A DNA stretch of 64,000 nucleotides from Polytrichum commune (GCA_950295325.1 OX485808.1:16884527-16948526); one strand, 5' to 3'; positions 36,408 to 49,414 are shown, counted from the stretch's first letter. The notes: generated by a model not told the origin, from the letters alone. Numbers and translations: made by a program.

Positions 36408-39400
36408 ATGAAAGGACTACGGGGTACTTCGATGACTGGGTCAGGAAGAGTAGCTACGGATGTCGGATCCGAGGATAGATTTGAGATTCGAAGCATGGAT
36501 GGAACGAGTTCATGCCTCAGTATGGAGGGTCTTAGCTTAGACTTGATTGGTGACGGGGATATGAGTTGTAGTGTGACACATGGAGATGACGGAGCCAGCA
36601 GCTCAGATGGTTCCTCTCCCTTGGGCTGGCCTTTGGCGCGAAGGGATAGGTTGAGTTCAGCTCCTTCTCCTTCTTCATCAAATTTAACAAGCGTAAGCAA
36701 AAATTTTATGTGGGAAGAGAAAAGGGAGAAGCGGGAAACAGGACTCTCAGGTTGGCCATTTTACATTTTTTAACGTTTTCGTTCGTATTGCTAGTAGGAA
36801 AAGGGCCCTTCCGGGCGTGCTTCTGGTGAAGAAAAAAAGTCCACGTTGCAATAATATTTGCAAGTATGACATGTCTCATTGTCCTAACTTGTTTCGCTCC
36901 ATACTACTTTTCACAAGGATGAGCTAGGATTGTCAGTAATTGTAAGCGATGGCTCTTCATATCAATCATTTCTTTAAGATCTAAATCGTCAAATTTTTGT
37001 CAACCTACAGAAGTGGAGATGATGAAGGAAAGGTTTGCAAAGCTGCTGCTTGGAGAGGACATGTCTGGTGGTGGTAAAGGGGTGTGCACTGCGTTAGCTA
37101 TCTCTAATGCTATTACTAATCTTTCAGGTATAAAGCAAAGCTTCCTGCGGTCGAGTTGTGAATAATGAAAGTGCACGCAGTATTGATTATTTAGTCCTCT
37201 TCACTCCCATGGTGTGCCCTAGAAGGAAGTGATCATGGTTATGGACTGCTGAATTTGATTGGTTCCTTTTTATTGATGCTGCAGCGTCAGTGTTTGGGGA
37301 ATTATGGAGGTTAGAGCCACTCTCTGTGGAGCGGCGGACTATGTGGAGACGAGAGATGGAATGGCTTCTCTCTGTGAGTGATCATATTGTGGAGTTGGTA
37401 CCTTCTTGGCAAAGATATCCAGACGGTAGCACTTTGGAGGTGTGTACTATGGTCCTAGCTACTGTGCCCTGATTGTAGATCTTTTTGCAAATGGTTGATC
37501 CATTTCTGTAGAATTCAATAGCGCAGTCAACCTCGATTATTGTTCACTGGATGATCTTATTTAAAACGCTTTGATCCATTAGAATAGTTCCTTTCCAATG
37601 AAGCATGATGGGTATCTAATGGGAGGGGGGGGGGGGGGAGGGGGGGAGAGATATCAAAGTTGACATCTATTGCGAAGTATCATGAATTCAGTTGGCATGT
37701 ATTTATAATTTCTGTGCTCTTGTTTGAAAAGCCTCTTCTGGGCATATCATACAATTTTCTGGTTAATATCTAGTGAAAAATCTTGCAGTTTGTTGAGTTG
37801 TGCAATTTGGACGCAGGTTATGGTGAGCAGACCCCGATCAGATCTTAACATCAATTTGCCAGCTCTCCGAAAGCTGGACAGCATGCTCCTTGTAAGCCTC
37901 ATCTTCTTGTGTAGCTTTTGTTATCTTGGTATCCACCCTACCGAGGACTCCAGATATTTCCTAATTATCCTTTTTATACTATTATTACTTTCCGAAATTG
38001 CTGCTTGGGCATCGAGGTTGAATGTGGCAATGAGGATACACAGTTTCTCTCCTGCTAGGCATGATATTCAACCCGAAAGAACAGCAATTCCCCCTAGGAA
38101 TTTTTGTCCAGTTCCGAGTAGCTGGTCATGATTACGAACCCAGAAGACAAATATGAAAAGTTGGAAATGAGGACAAGCCATTAGCTGAATAAGTACTGCA
38201 GGGCCCTGTTCACAGAGTTCATTATTTTCTATAATCCATATTTTGTCCATGAAGTACTGGCTCTGTCTTGATGGTTCAGTTTGCAAAGAACAAATAAAGA
38301 GCTCATTGTCTATCTCCTTTCTCGTAGGTTTCTCTACGGATGCTGGTGAACAGAAGCGTGCATTTATTCTAGAACTTATCTTCACAGACACTTGATGCAC
38401 AGGAACTAGTCCTCCAGTGTGAAGAAGCACCTGCTTTCTCCACTGGGCTGACCTCTTTTGAACACGTGATTGTGGTTTTGCAGGACTCGTTAGAGAGTTA
38501 TCATGACACAGACTTTTGGTACGTGGACCGTGGTATTGCAGTAGCTGAGATAGACAGCAGAGGTGTGAGGCACTCCATGCAGCGACAAGAAGAGAAATGG
38601 TGGCTGCCAACCCCAAAAGTTCCTCCTAATGGTCTTTCTGAAAATTCAAAGAAACATCTTCATAACCAACGGGATGCCACAAGTCAAATTCTTAAAGCAG
38701 CCATGGCAATCAATGCTCAAACCTTGCTTGAAATGGAGGCCCCTAGCATGTATTTTGACTCTCTTCCAAAGGTATTACTTATATGAAATTTCTCGCTCAT
38801 TCGTCAACATAGTTGCTGGAAATGATGCTTCTGAAAAACAATTCCTCTTTCTATTACCTAGGGGGTTGGATATACATTATAGATGCCACTTGCATATCCA
38901 ACTAGATAGAAAGAAAATGATTCTTGACCTTCTAATTTTTTTGTAAAGTGACTCTACTGTCACATCCTTCATCGCTGTTGTACTCTTCCTATTCGTAGGT
39001 GCTAAGACTGAGCGATTAGTGTCCAGAAGATTCTCTTTCTGAGTGGTTGAAAATATTTTGTATGAAAGGTTCTCCTTCTAACAAGTGACTCCGTGCCCAA
39101 TAATATACCCGTCTACTCACTGTAGTGATTCCACAGGCTTTTCTTTATTTTCTAATGTTCTGAAGACTCCGCCATTTGTTTCTCTTCAACAAATAGTTTT
39201 GATTGTAGTTCTTAGGTGCTTTTAGGAGCGTCTTCCTTTTTTATCACAGCATCATACTCGGTGACTTACGTAGATTTTATTATATTCCGTGTTGCAGAAT
39301 GGCAGGGCATGTCTTGGGGATGCACTTTACCGAGCTATTGCCTCAGAACACTTCTCTCCAGACCGACTTGTTTCGGAACTGGACATTGCTGATGAACATA

Positions 39401-40456
39401 ATATACTAGAGCTAGCAAATCGGCTGGAATCTGCTGTACTTCTGTGGCGACGGAGAGGTCAAACAAAGACCACACAGGTGACCCCGAGAGAGAAATTCAA
39501 TGCCAAAAGTTCATGGGGGAAAATGAAAGATCTGGTGGGAGATATGGACAGGAGGGGATTGTTCGCGAATAGAGCAGAGAGTCTACTTGTGCGGCTAAAA
39601 CAGCTTGTCCCAGGGATGGCACAGACAATGTTGGACACAAACAAAATTCAGTTCAACAGGGTAGGTTTCTTTCTGGGCCCTGGAACCTTGATTTTGCAAA
39701 TATAGCTGAATTGTAGATGATAATTTGTGCAGCTGGTAATGTCTGCCTTTCAGTTTCTCTTCGATGCTAACACACAGTCCCCCATGTTCCTAGTTTCCTG
39801 TTAACTTATGACGATCACCTTAAGGCAGCGAGAACCATGCTGTCTGCCTTTCTCTAGCAAATGGGTGGCTGAAGTAGAGATTTCAATTATACTATCAAAG
39901 CTGCTATAAAATAGCTTCAAGTGGTGCAAGTGGTTCTAAGTTTCAGCTGGTGGCTGTGCAGGATGTGGGACAGTCAATTTTGGAGAGCTATTCTCGAGTG
40001 CTAGAGAGTTTAGCATTCAACATCATGGCACGCATCGATGATGTACTCTATGCTGATGATATGGTGAAGAAGACGTTGGCACCTCAAGTACCCTTGGGTC
40101 GTGAGCGTTCCATCTCAAAACGCATGTATTCCAGCCGGAAAAGGTCAAATGGGTCTATGCATTTCACCGCCCTGAGCACACCCTATGTGACACCGTTCAT
40201 CTCCCCTGATAATTCCCCATCTCCGAGTCCTCTAAGAACAACGCCCTGCTCTCCTCGGGAATATGCAAAGCCAGGACCCATTCTAGTCCCTTCCCTAGGT
40301 AGAGCTCTGTCAGACTACCTAGACTTAACAGAAGGGGATGCTGAGCAGGAACAAGAGGCACAACGGAAGTTCTCAGCAGAGGCTGCAAGGCCTTGGACTT
40401 ATGCGGGACACCTCGAGAACAGCAATGCTCTACACAGCCCACCAGGGCGCGACTAG
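36408..40456 (+). CDS. Rop guanine nucleotide exchange factor (PRONE domain), seven exons
   Basis: Activates plant Rho-type GTPases (ROP/RAC) by swapping GDP for GTP at the plasma membrane, in polarised growth and receptor-kinase signalling. Exons: 36,408-36,750; 37,011-37,127; 37,285-37,439; 37,817-37,891; 38,484-38,771; 39,298-39,660; 39,962-40,456. All introns are GT-AG and the joined length is 1,836 bases (611 codons plus stop). PRONE starts with [20 protein letters not shown] at about residue 115. It shows [32 protein letters not shown] with the WW pair, [24 protein letters not shown] and [19 protein letters not shown], ending near VLYADD. The N-terminal 114 residues and the Ser/Pro-rich C-terminal tail are variable, as usual for the family, and the tail is where such proteins are commonly autoinhibited and phosphorylated. 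No stop or frameshift is seen. The start is the first ATG after an open-frame acceptor-like site; an upstream coding exon is not excluded. Confidence 0.95.
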
Positions 40457-41206
40457 ATGTAGTTGGAGATTTTGGGGAGTTTCAGTTTGTCCTTTGTACA
40501 TTACCAATTCATCCGTCACTTCCAGAAGGCCAACTTTGAGGATGTATATCTGGCTGTTCCTTGCCTGGATGCTCACCCCTACGATTCTTGTTAGGGTCAT
40601 ACACAGGAGTTAGGTCTCCGTTTTCTGCTCACAGCATGTATATCTGCGCTCATCCTCTTTTAGGAAGCCGTGGGATGTTTTGAGTCATTTGTAGCATCCT
40701 ATTTATCTAGTCAATTCGAATCTGGCTAGGGTTAGAATCATCTGCACCCGCAGGCAACAGGTGCAGCAGTGTGCTACCTTACATGTTGTTTGCAAACTCT
40801 GCAACAATTTGGGCTCGACCGGTCAATGATATGTGGGTGCACTGAAAAATATGATTGTGTGCGTGCAGTTTACTTCATACATGGTTCAATACATTTCTGA
40901 GATTATGGTGAACTTTTTTATAATGTCTTGTCATGTCGTGTTGGACTCTGTTGCTAAGGTCCTGCCATGGGCAAACGAATACTTGAGTCAAGGAGTAACA
41001 ACCAACAGGCCAAGGACTACCTACTGACCAATCTGTCTATTACAATCGGTGATGTTTGTCTGGCTGTCTTGTTTCAGATCTCTCATCCGACGCACCTGTT
41101 CAAAGCCTGCACCGTGGCAGGGACTCTATTGATATGCAATTGAGAGGGGAGATCACTCACAATGCATCTTCTATTTGAAATCTCGAGGGATTTAAGACAC
41201 TCTCAG
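40457..41206 (+). other. RopGEF 3' flank, likely untranslated region then unassigned DNA
   Basis: No further coding frame. The first few hundred bases resemble an untranslated exon in composition. No unambiguous polyadenylation signal was picked out. Confidence 0.4.
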
Positions 41207-41690
41207 GCGTGCAAGTTGCAAGTATCAAAAACCTTAGTGTCACTTTGGTGTCCTATAAACTGCAGAATTGTGATTGACCCTATTCTGCAGTAGAATCAGC
41301 TGAGCCAAGTCCAAGTTTTGGAAAACTTCGGTTTAGAAATCTTTGGTGTTGCCAAGATTTAACCTAACTCAATTTACGTGCGATGGAATGTCTTCAACAT
41401 TTGGTGGTCGAGGGTTGTGAAATTTTGGAGAAGCTCCAAGTGTGTTGAAGAGGAGTGCATGCCCAGACTCCATTATCTCAAACTTGGTGCAAACTATGTA
41501 TTTGAGAGTGCACCCACAATTTGGCGGTGCACAAAGTGGGTATGTGTGGAAATTTCTCGTTGTCTAAAGTTATTGCTTAAATGCATGGATGTTGAAGCCT
41601 GTGAAAAGTTGGAATTTCTAGCAATTAAGGGGTCATGTGAGATGAGTCAGGGAGGTTTTGGGCATTATCAGTTAAAATCCTAGTGTTTCC
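41207..41690 (+). pseudogene. Probable leucine-rich-repeat remnant of a resistance-type gene
   Basis: One frame from 41,207 gives VASIKNLSVTLVSYKLQNC and, after two stops, LNLRAMECLQHLVVEGCEIL. A shifted frame then gives EECMPRLHYLKLGANYVFES and CMDVEACEKLEFLAIKGSC. The alternation of leucines with C-x-x-L-E-x-L blocks is the style of LRR regions of plant NBS-LRR proteins. Stops and a frameshift show decay. It lies 5 kb upstream of the TIR-NBS gene on the same strand, so it would belong to a different gene copy. I recognise no NB-ARC part next to it. Confidence 0.45.
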
Positions 41691-41880
41691 AAGTACAGCC
41701 GGTTACATGTTGTGATCTTTTGGTTTTTGCTTCATTAATTCAAGATACATTCTATAGATTGCTCTAAAGTGATTGGTAATTTTCTTGAAGTGTTGAACTT
41801 CAACTGGTTATTTCTCAACCTCAACCGGTTCATCCGAAACTAGCGGTCGGCTCTCCCCATTCATTGCTTCAAAAGCAGCA
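41680..41880 (-). repeat. ACCGGTT-rich repeat, reverse copy
   Basis: Reads as the reverse complement of the 230-bp unit: CCTAGTGTTTCCAAGTACAG, CCGGTTACAT, TTGGTTTTTGCTTCATTAA, GAACTTCAACTGGTTATTTC, CAACCGGTTCATC and CTCCCCATTCATTG in order. Confidence 0.8.
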
Positions 41881-41941
41881 TTGACCTAAAACTTGCAAGT
41901 GCTGGACATGGTGTTTTGAAACTTCATGATTGGCAATCAAT

Positions 41942-44706
41942 GACTTGTGAAAGTGTGAAAGAGAGTGGGTTGGCATGAAGGATCTAATTCTGAATACAAG
42001 TTGGCTTTCAACAAGGATCCCAATGAAACACATCTTAGAAAGAAGCATAGGGGGTCGCTATCGCATGTGGTTCAGTATGGGAGGAATTTGACACAAATCT
42101 TTCTTTATACAATCTTTCCTAGAAGAGCTTTAAAGTTCTGGAAAATTTGAGTGGGCTTGAAGAACTTTTAAAATAATTAAAATAATAATAATTGGGATGT
42201 GCAAATTCATTGTTTATGATGTTTAGTGTCATGTACACTATTTGCAAAGGGCCTAAGCTAGATGCCTAGAGGTCTCAAAGTGTTAGGCTTGCTAATTGCC
42301 AATATGATTCCATTTGTCAACATAAAAGTAGCTTATGGTGAAAAGATATCTATATCATGATATATGGAGGGGCACATTGGGATACGTCAAATGACAATCT
42401 TGCGTTTTAGAATGTGAGGAGAAGATATTTTTGAGGGTACTAATGGCAAAGTGTCATGCGTTTACATTTTTAGTGTGCAAAGAGGAAGACATTTGTGTGC
42501 ACTTTTTAGTCAACTTGTAGACCATTGTGACACATAGGCATGCACCTCATGACACTACTCAGGCCAAGATATTAGTAAACGTACTTGAAGGCCAAGTGTC
42601 ATGAGTTGACATTTATGGTGAAGTTGATCAATATAGTAACCTAGCGTACGCTTGAAAATATGGTAAGTGACACTATTAAACACCAAATACCATAGATGGT
42701 GTAGTGGATTCAGGTATACTTTGCTTGGAAGGTTTCACAATTCTTAGAAAGCTCACAATAGCACATGGCAATGTGCATACTATCACCATCATTGGGGTCT
42801 GGACTTTGGAATGCCATAGCGATTTCGACATAAATTGGATAAGCTCCGAAATTGAAGGAAATGTTTGGAATTATTTAAATTTCAAAATAAAATTTGTACA
42901 TAAAAGCTTCCAAAAAAGTTTAACTTTCTGTTGAGCCTTGGTAATTTTTTCATTAAAGGCCAAAAAGGGCGCATCCCGCTTGAACACAAAGTGTATTTTG
43001 GGAGCAACATGTCCCATCTCATTGTGTTGATTTTGTGCAATTTTTGTTTCTCTAATGAGTCGCTAAGAATTACACAAGTATTCATACACATTCCACCCAA
43101 TTAAGTGCGATTGACTGTAATTAAGTCTAATTAATTCTGATTAATCCTAATTAAGCCCAAGTATGCATACCAAATTAAGTAAGCCTGATTAGTAATAAAA
43201 TGTAATTACTGGAATTAAATAAAATTAATTCGAGTAATTACATCGATTAATTAATTAATTCCAGTAAGTACATTTTATAATTAATTGTGTATGAATACTT
43301 GTGAAAGTAGACGGAATTACATAAAGTAGTATAAAATATACATAGTAAATCAACACACTAAATTGAAGTGTCATTTCAGAATGACAAAGACAATTTCAAA
43401 TGGTAAGTCATAAAAATTATAACCTCAATGTTAATGAGGATTTTGTAATTTTTTTTGACCTCCAAATTAATTACGTGCTTCATTAATGGTTTCACTTCTG
43501 GAATGAAATCCCAAACAATTGCTTATTTATTGATTGGAAGTGCACATATATATTGGATTTTAGACCCTGAGGGTGAAGTGCACTCAATATGGGATTTGTA
43601 ATCAAACGGCCTTCAAAAATGCAAGGGAAATGTTTTTTTCGAAGTTAGGTGGGGCGGGCAGCAATTTTCGGTCGGGTTCAGAAATTTTCCTAGAGGGCTG
43701 CCCCAACCGGGATCTGACAACCCCCATAGTTCGTAGGGGGGACTTAGGGCCGGTTTACACTATGGACCATGAAGTCGGACCATGGAAGATGGCCTTTGTC
43801 AATGGTCCGAGTTCATGGTCCCACTCCATAAAAAAATTAGTATTGAGAGCCTTGGGGCCCTCACTAGGTGTAAACCGAATGTGCACCAAGAAGAATGACC
43901 ATGTACCAAAAAGTGAAGGTGTTGATTTTTTAAACACATGCCCCAAAAGGGCAATTTTGAAAAAAATACACGGTCGACCATTCTCTTACCTTCTCTTTGG
44001 CTTCACTTGTCTTCACTTCTTGCTAAATGTGTTGAGGATATGGCTTGCAAATCTTCTCACAAAAAAATTCATAAAAAAATGAGCAATTTAATTTGTACAT
44101 GTTCAATGTAATTTACATGTGACATGTACCTTGTGTTGTCACTACACTAAATAGGATATATATAGTGTTTGATTATATTTAATTTTGTTACCACCCTACC
44201 TTGCTCAACACTAAAGTTCAATTCTTTGATAATTAGTGTTAGAAGATTTCCCACTGCGGTTTTTTTGACCACCCTCATCTATAGTCATTAAACGACTACA
44301 TATTTTTCTTTTTCTTTTTGCAACTGCAATTTTAGAAAAAATTGGGCGTGTAATATACCGTTGGAATATTACAACGGTATATTACAAGCCCCCAAATTCT
44401 AGACATTATAGTTGGTAGAGCAAAAAAAACATCTGCACTAAAATTCTTGAGTTTTAGATGTCCCACGTTGTTTGGTGAAACACGTGGGAGCCGGTTTAAA
44501 GGGTAGAGCACGGTAGTAAAGGTATGACTCATGGGCTATAATGTGATTGAGGCACATAGAGGGTAGATCCATATAAAAAATTAGTAGAATTGCATTTCTT
44601 TGCCATGGGCCCTTGCCTTTTCCTATCAGACCACCTCTCTTGCCTCTCTCACCGCAAAACCTGTTGGACCAATTCAGTGCATTTATTAGGCCTTAAAAAT
44701 TATATT
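41942..44706 (+). repeat. 2.7-kb direct duplication, copy 1
   Basis: From GACTTGTGAAAGTGTGAAAG to TTAAAAATTATATT this segment matches 49,406-52,587 almost base for base apart from scattered substitutions, a few small indels and one 449-bp MITE present only in copy 2. It contains a TTAGTGTCA-family element, an AT-rich part with many TTAATTA words, and most of a Harbinger-type element. No gene lies inside. Confidence 0.92.
42208..42706. mobile_element. TTAGTGTCA-family element (within duplication copy 1)
   Basis: Left end CATTGTTTATGATGTTTAGTG, right end ACCATAGATGGTGTAGTG; GTGTCA and TGACAC face each other inside both ends. Same family as 30,524-31,071 in opposite orientation. Non-coding. Confidence 0.7.
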
Positions 44707-44823
44707 TTGGGGACCTCAACCTTCATGGTCCCTTTGACATTTTTTCCTTAGTGTAAACCTAAGCCAATCAGATGCCTTGTAGAGACCTGGTCCAACGTCA
44801 TGGTCCAGAGCGTAAACCGGCCC
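43747..44823. mobile_element. Harbinger-type element, 1,077 bp, complete copy
   Basis: The left end GGGCCGGTTTACACTATGGA pairs with the right end TCCAGAGCGTAAACCGGCCC. TTA precedes the left end and GTA follows the right, probably a mutated 3-bp duplication. The interior is non-coding. The element extends past the right border of the 2.7-kb duplication, so only copy 1 has both ends. Confidence 0.8.
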
Positions 44824-44943
44824 GTAATGTCCGCCGGGTTCTCCTGGGGTTCTGCTGTGATTCTTCTGGGGACTTGCTGCGAGGCTTCTGGAGTTTGGCA
44901 AAACTGCTGGTACTGTTGTTTTTGGCAAAACTGGTGGTACTGT

Positions 44944-45337
44944 GTTTTTGGTATGACGATTACTCGTTTGATATACTGGTGGTATCTGCCTGTGGCTTCA
45001 TATTTTCCTACATAAGATTCCAAGAGATCGTGGGAATTATAAGTTAGTGCAGTGTTCGTAATGTATTTCCGTCGTCCTCCTTAGATCTGGACGGCACTGA
45101 AGGTGTGCGGAGGATCTGTGAAGAGAGCGTTTCTGGCGTTTTTGGGTGTGACGATTACTCGTTTGATATACTGGTGGTATCTGCCTGTGGCTTCATATTT
45201 TCCTACATAAGATTGCAAGAGATCGTGGGAATTATAAGTTAGTGCAGTGTTCGTCATGTATTTCCGTCGTCCTCCTTAGATCAGGCCGGCAGTGAAGGTG
45301 TGGCGGAGGATTTGTGAAGAGAGCGTTTCTGGCGTTG
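44944..45337 (+). repeat. 195-bp tandem duplication
   Basis: Two head-to-tail copies (about 44,944-45,138 and 45,139-45,337), each running TGACGATTACTCGTTTGATA, CCTACATAAGATT, GTATTTCCGTCGTCCTCCTT and GAGAGCGTTTCTGGCGTT. Few mismatches, so it is recent. It lies upstream of the TIR-NBS gene. Confidence 0.9.
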
Positions 45338-46642
45338 AGATGATTGGGAAGTAAAAGTTAGTACCAATTAGAAGACGATACTCTAGGAACCAAGTGCAGG
45401 TTGCAGAGCCAGACGTTTTTCCTGATTTGCCAAGTCGGGAAGTGTTGAGAGCTCCAAGGCTGTGTGGTTCTTGTTTGGTATTACGAAGGTACTTGTCGAG
45501 ATTATGGCATTATGGTTCAGGTTCCTCAGGATGTGTGTAGTATACTAGGTGTTTGGCTGGGTTTGTCGGTGTGAAGGGACAATTAGCAGAGGGAAATCTT
45601 GAATTAGTTCTTGGAAGGTGGTCCTTCAAAACTTTGTTAGAGTGTAAGTTGATAGATTTGTACGATGCTGGCAACATTTGATATCCTCTTAAACTCTTAA
45701 GGGGTTCGGAAATTTAATTCTCGCGTTGCGGAGGTAAAATTTCAGGGTTATCACGTGCGAGTTGTTTGTTGGAGTTGCTAGATCACTGTAATGGAGGGGG
45801 ATGTGGAGGGTGTGTTTTGAAGTTCACTAGCTTATAGAGGCACGGGGTTTGGCTGGATGGATGCAGGGGGTGAAGCCTGGGCCTTTGGTGAACACGAAAG
45901 AGTGAGATCTTGAAGCCGGCCGTGCAGGATCTCTGGTGAGCTCGTTAGGGTTTCGTTTGGTTCACGGCGAGAGGGGGTGTGCATCATTTGAGCTTGGTGT
46001 AAGAAGTCGAGCATGGTGATCATAGCAGAGTCGGAGGACAGGGCTGGCCGCGAAAGGTGGGTGCAACTTGTGAGTAGATAGTGTGTAGACAGGTTATAGT
46101 TGACATCTTCTGACTTACACTGGCAACCCTTCTTCATATCGCCCCGTCGCCAAATCAGAGCCTTAAGTTCATCAGGTCGGGCTGTATCTAATACAGAGAT
46201 AAGAGGTGCTACTGCTGAAAGTGGTGCATCTACCCTGATCCTAGATGTTGGAAGAGAGGTGATGATTTATAGGGCCTCTGTGTTGATTCATGTATCTATG
46301 AATATGATTGATAACCAATAATTGTGATAGATCATCTGGATTGAGTACAGAGGAGTGCAGTGGGCAAAATTTACTCGCTTCTGCGCGTTGCAGTAGACCC
46401 AGCACGAACATGACGTTTTCCTTCGGTTTCATTGAGTACAATACCGGAGATGGATGCGATTGGTTTAGTTTTGTTGTAAATTGCACATGAGAAGCTTAGG
46501 CCGTTGTTAAATTGTCAACCCATGCAGCCTCTTCGTTGTCGTAGTTCACATTTTCGTGTCCACTTGTTGATGAATAGATTTGTAAGGATTTACCACAAAT
46601 CTCCAGGAATAACTGGTTTGGTTGTTGGCGAGCCCATTACAG
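45338..46642 (+). other. Upstream region of the TIR-NBS gene
   Basis: Probably contains the promoter and the missing first coding exon of the TIR-NBS gene. The TIR exon has no in-frame ATG after its last upstream stop (TAG at 46,575-46,577) and an acceptor-like CATTACAG lies at 46,635-46,642. I could not decide which upstream ATG is used. Confidence 0.4.
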
Positions 46643-49414
46643 GACGTCGCCACTCCAGTCCAAGCATGAGGTTTTCTTGAGTCATAGTGGAGCGCAGAAG
46701 GACTTCGTACACCAACTTAGCCTGGACTTAGAACGAGAGGGCTACTTCCCTTACTTCGATAAATTGTCCGATTGTCTACCCAAGGGAGAGAGATATCCAA
46801 ATCTCATTTTCGAAGCGGCTGAGCAATGCAGTATGGCAGTGGTTGTCTTGTCACCAGAATACATGACTGCAAAATGGCCTATGATGGAGTTAAACGCATT
46901 CTATATGGCTCAATCTTCGACGAGACCGGAGTTAATACAATTTCCGGTCTTCTACAAGTTGCAGCCTGGGGACTTGAGTGATAAGAGCAAATTAGATGCA
47001 TGGGAGGAGGAATGGAAGAAGCATGAGAAAGAAGATACGTCTGGCAGGATTGATATAGAATCATGGAGGAAGGCTGTTCGGTACCTCCGTGGTATAAATG
47101 GTTTAAGATTTTCAGATTTTGGGAATTCTGAGGTATCGTATAGAGAAAGACTTGTGGAAGAGATTTATGGCAAACTAAAACCATGCTTGGGATATGATCT
47201 TTCACGTATTCAAGGGTGCAATCGGCTTTGTGAGGTATGTAACGCATGCACATGACTTGAGGAAGCAATTTATATGTTTCTTTTAGTTGCATGATGTTTC
47301 CTTCTGCTTTGAAGTTTCAGAGGCGAAGCGATGCTTGGGTATATTTCTCATTATACAGATTGGCGATATTGGTGATATAGGACGGTGAATCAAGCAGATC
47401 AATGTGCATTTACATTGAAGGACTCCGTTGCATAATGAGTAAACATGAAGATGTTGTATCGATTCGTGCATGATTGTGCGTGAGATGTTAAAACTTCTGG
47501 TATTACTGATTTCTGGAAGACTTATTCCTTCTGTATCCATCACTATGGCAGATTGTCGAGGGAATGTTTGAGGCTACTACCAATGGTAATGCACAAGGTG
47601 TGCAAATGCTGGGATTATATGGCATGTGCGGTGTGGGAAAGACAACGATGTGTAAAGCCCTTTGCAATCACTTTCAAAACCGATTTCAAGGAAGGGTGTG
47701 CCATGTGGAGCTTGGACCACGTGAGAAGTATCTGGACTTGCAAAAGAAGGTCCTGAAGAATCTCACAAATTTAGAGGATCAGGCATTGCAGGACATTACG
47801 GATTCAAATCAGGTAGGTTGCCAGATTTTGCGGTGGCAAATTTGTAGAAGAAAATTGAAAATATATCTGGGAGTCGTAATGCCAGGTTGCTACGGCCAAC
47901 CAGCCACATACCGGTTCAAGTTCTCCTGCAAGCGGCACTTCCTCCCTGTGATTCACATGGTCAAATGGACGAATAATCAATCAGTTAATTACTTGCTAAG
48001 TGTGCAATTCTATTAACCTTGTTTTTTTGAAATGCTATTAAAAATTGTTACGAATAGATGAGTAAGAAGTTAAATTTGTTCACGGGACGCAGTATAGAGG
48101 TTACATTATGGTGAAGATGGGGTTGAATGGACAGCATGGAATCTAGTGCGGAGGTTACATAAAGAACAAAGGGTTTTGAATAGTAGACTAATTGACCAAA
48201 TTTCTGTAGACCTAAGTGAAGTGGTACTACCATTAGTGAGGTGTAGGGAATTTGGAACACCACTTGGCAGCGTGTAAGAGACGGCATTGAGAAAGGGGAT
48301 AGTTATACGCTAACCCTTGACTCCAGGTGATGGTTACATTATGGAGGCATCTACAATGATATGAGATTTAATGGAAGTCCAACAATATGGTGGTGGAATA
48401 GGCCACCAAAGTTGTGGTGCTAGGAAAGATCCCCCAAGGGTGTGCGGCAGTTTGGCCGTGGGTAATTTGTGAATTTGTCAGCCGGACTCAGTTGAGAGTT
48501 GGGTCCTGCCAATTTAGTTAATTTTCTCTGGGATAGGAACCATGAAAGGAATGCAGCTAGTAGTTGGGACTACTTGTGCCAAGTGTTTAGAGCTCTAACA
48601 CGATGAACACATGATGGGGCACAATTCCACTTGAAGGCAGTCTGTGGTTGAAGCTGGTTGTGTATGACAAATCAGGGGAGTTTCATTCTTGAATTTGAAC
48701 TCATACTAGACAAATATGTTATCATGTACATAACATGTTATTATCAAACATATATGTACCTTTAAGAAAAGTTTGTTGCATCACGGAAGCCTCCAAGAGT
48801 AAATCCTAGTTTGGGGTGTGGTTTGCTCCGAATCTAATAGGTACTCCTGGATATGGGACAATAACGAACCAAGTCTTGGTTGTTCGTTATTACAGGCCCA
48901 GTTGCAGATGAAGAGACGGATGGGAGGACAAGATGTGTTCTTAGCTGTGGATAACGTGGAGAATGCTGAACATTCTCAAGAACAAGCGCGAGATTTGCTC
49001 AAAAGCACCTTCAGTGCGGGAAGCAAGCTGCTGGTCACAGGTAGAAGCTCTTCAACTGTGAGGGATGTGCTTCGACAGGATGAGAAAAAATTCTGTAAGC
49101 CTTTTCCAAACGTGAATGCTACTGAAGCTTTATCAATATTTCTGGACAAAGCAGCCCCTGGAAGGTCCATTGCATCACTTTCAGCAGAGGAGATATCTGT
49201 TGTGGTGGAATGCGTGAAGGAGGCGTGCTTTTTAGGAAAGTATCATCCGTCCGCCCTAAGAGCGTTGGGTTCTGATTACAATAAGGTGGATGCTCGAAAT
49301 CCCTTGCGTTGGCAGAGTCACCTGAATGACATCCATAAGCTTCGACCATGTGGAGAATCTGAATCTGGAACTATCTTTCAGATACTTGGGTTGGGGTTTG
49401 ACAAGGACTTGTGA
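46643..49414 (+). CDS. TIR-NBS resistance-type protein, truncated in NB-ARC
   Basis: Intracellular immune-receptor type. Exons: 46,643-47,234 (TIR), 47,552-47,812 (P-loop), 48,896-49,414 (rest of NB-ARC), joined by GT-AG introns in phase. TIR begins HEVFLSHSGAQKDF and has the family's conserved W-x3-E-L (KWPMMEL) with the glutamate that serves NADase activity in plant TIRs. NB-ARC shows GMCGVGKTT (P-loop), VFLAVDNV (kinase 2) and LLVTGRSSS (RNBS-B). The GLPL site is altered to a YHPSALRALG form. The protein stops 13 residues after CGESESGTIF because sequence from 49,406 belongs to the 2.7-kb duplication; the stop codon itself lies in that repeat. ARC2 and the LRR are therefore missing. It may be a pseudogene or a short TIR-NBS protein. 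The true N-terminus is in an unresolved upstream exon. Confidence 0.85.

Noticed and set aside
43573-44082. 169-codon frame inside the Harbinger-type element, also present in copy 2
   Set aside because: It spans the terminal repeat of the element, shows no transposase motif and is broken differently in the other copy.
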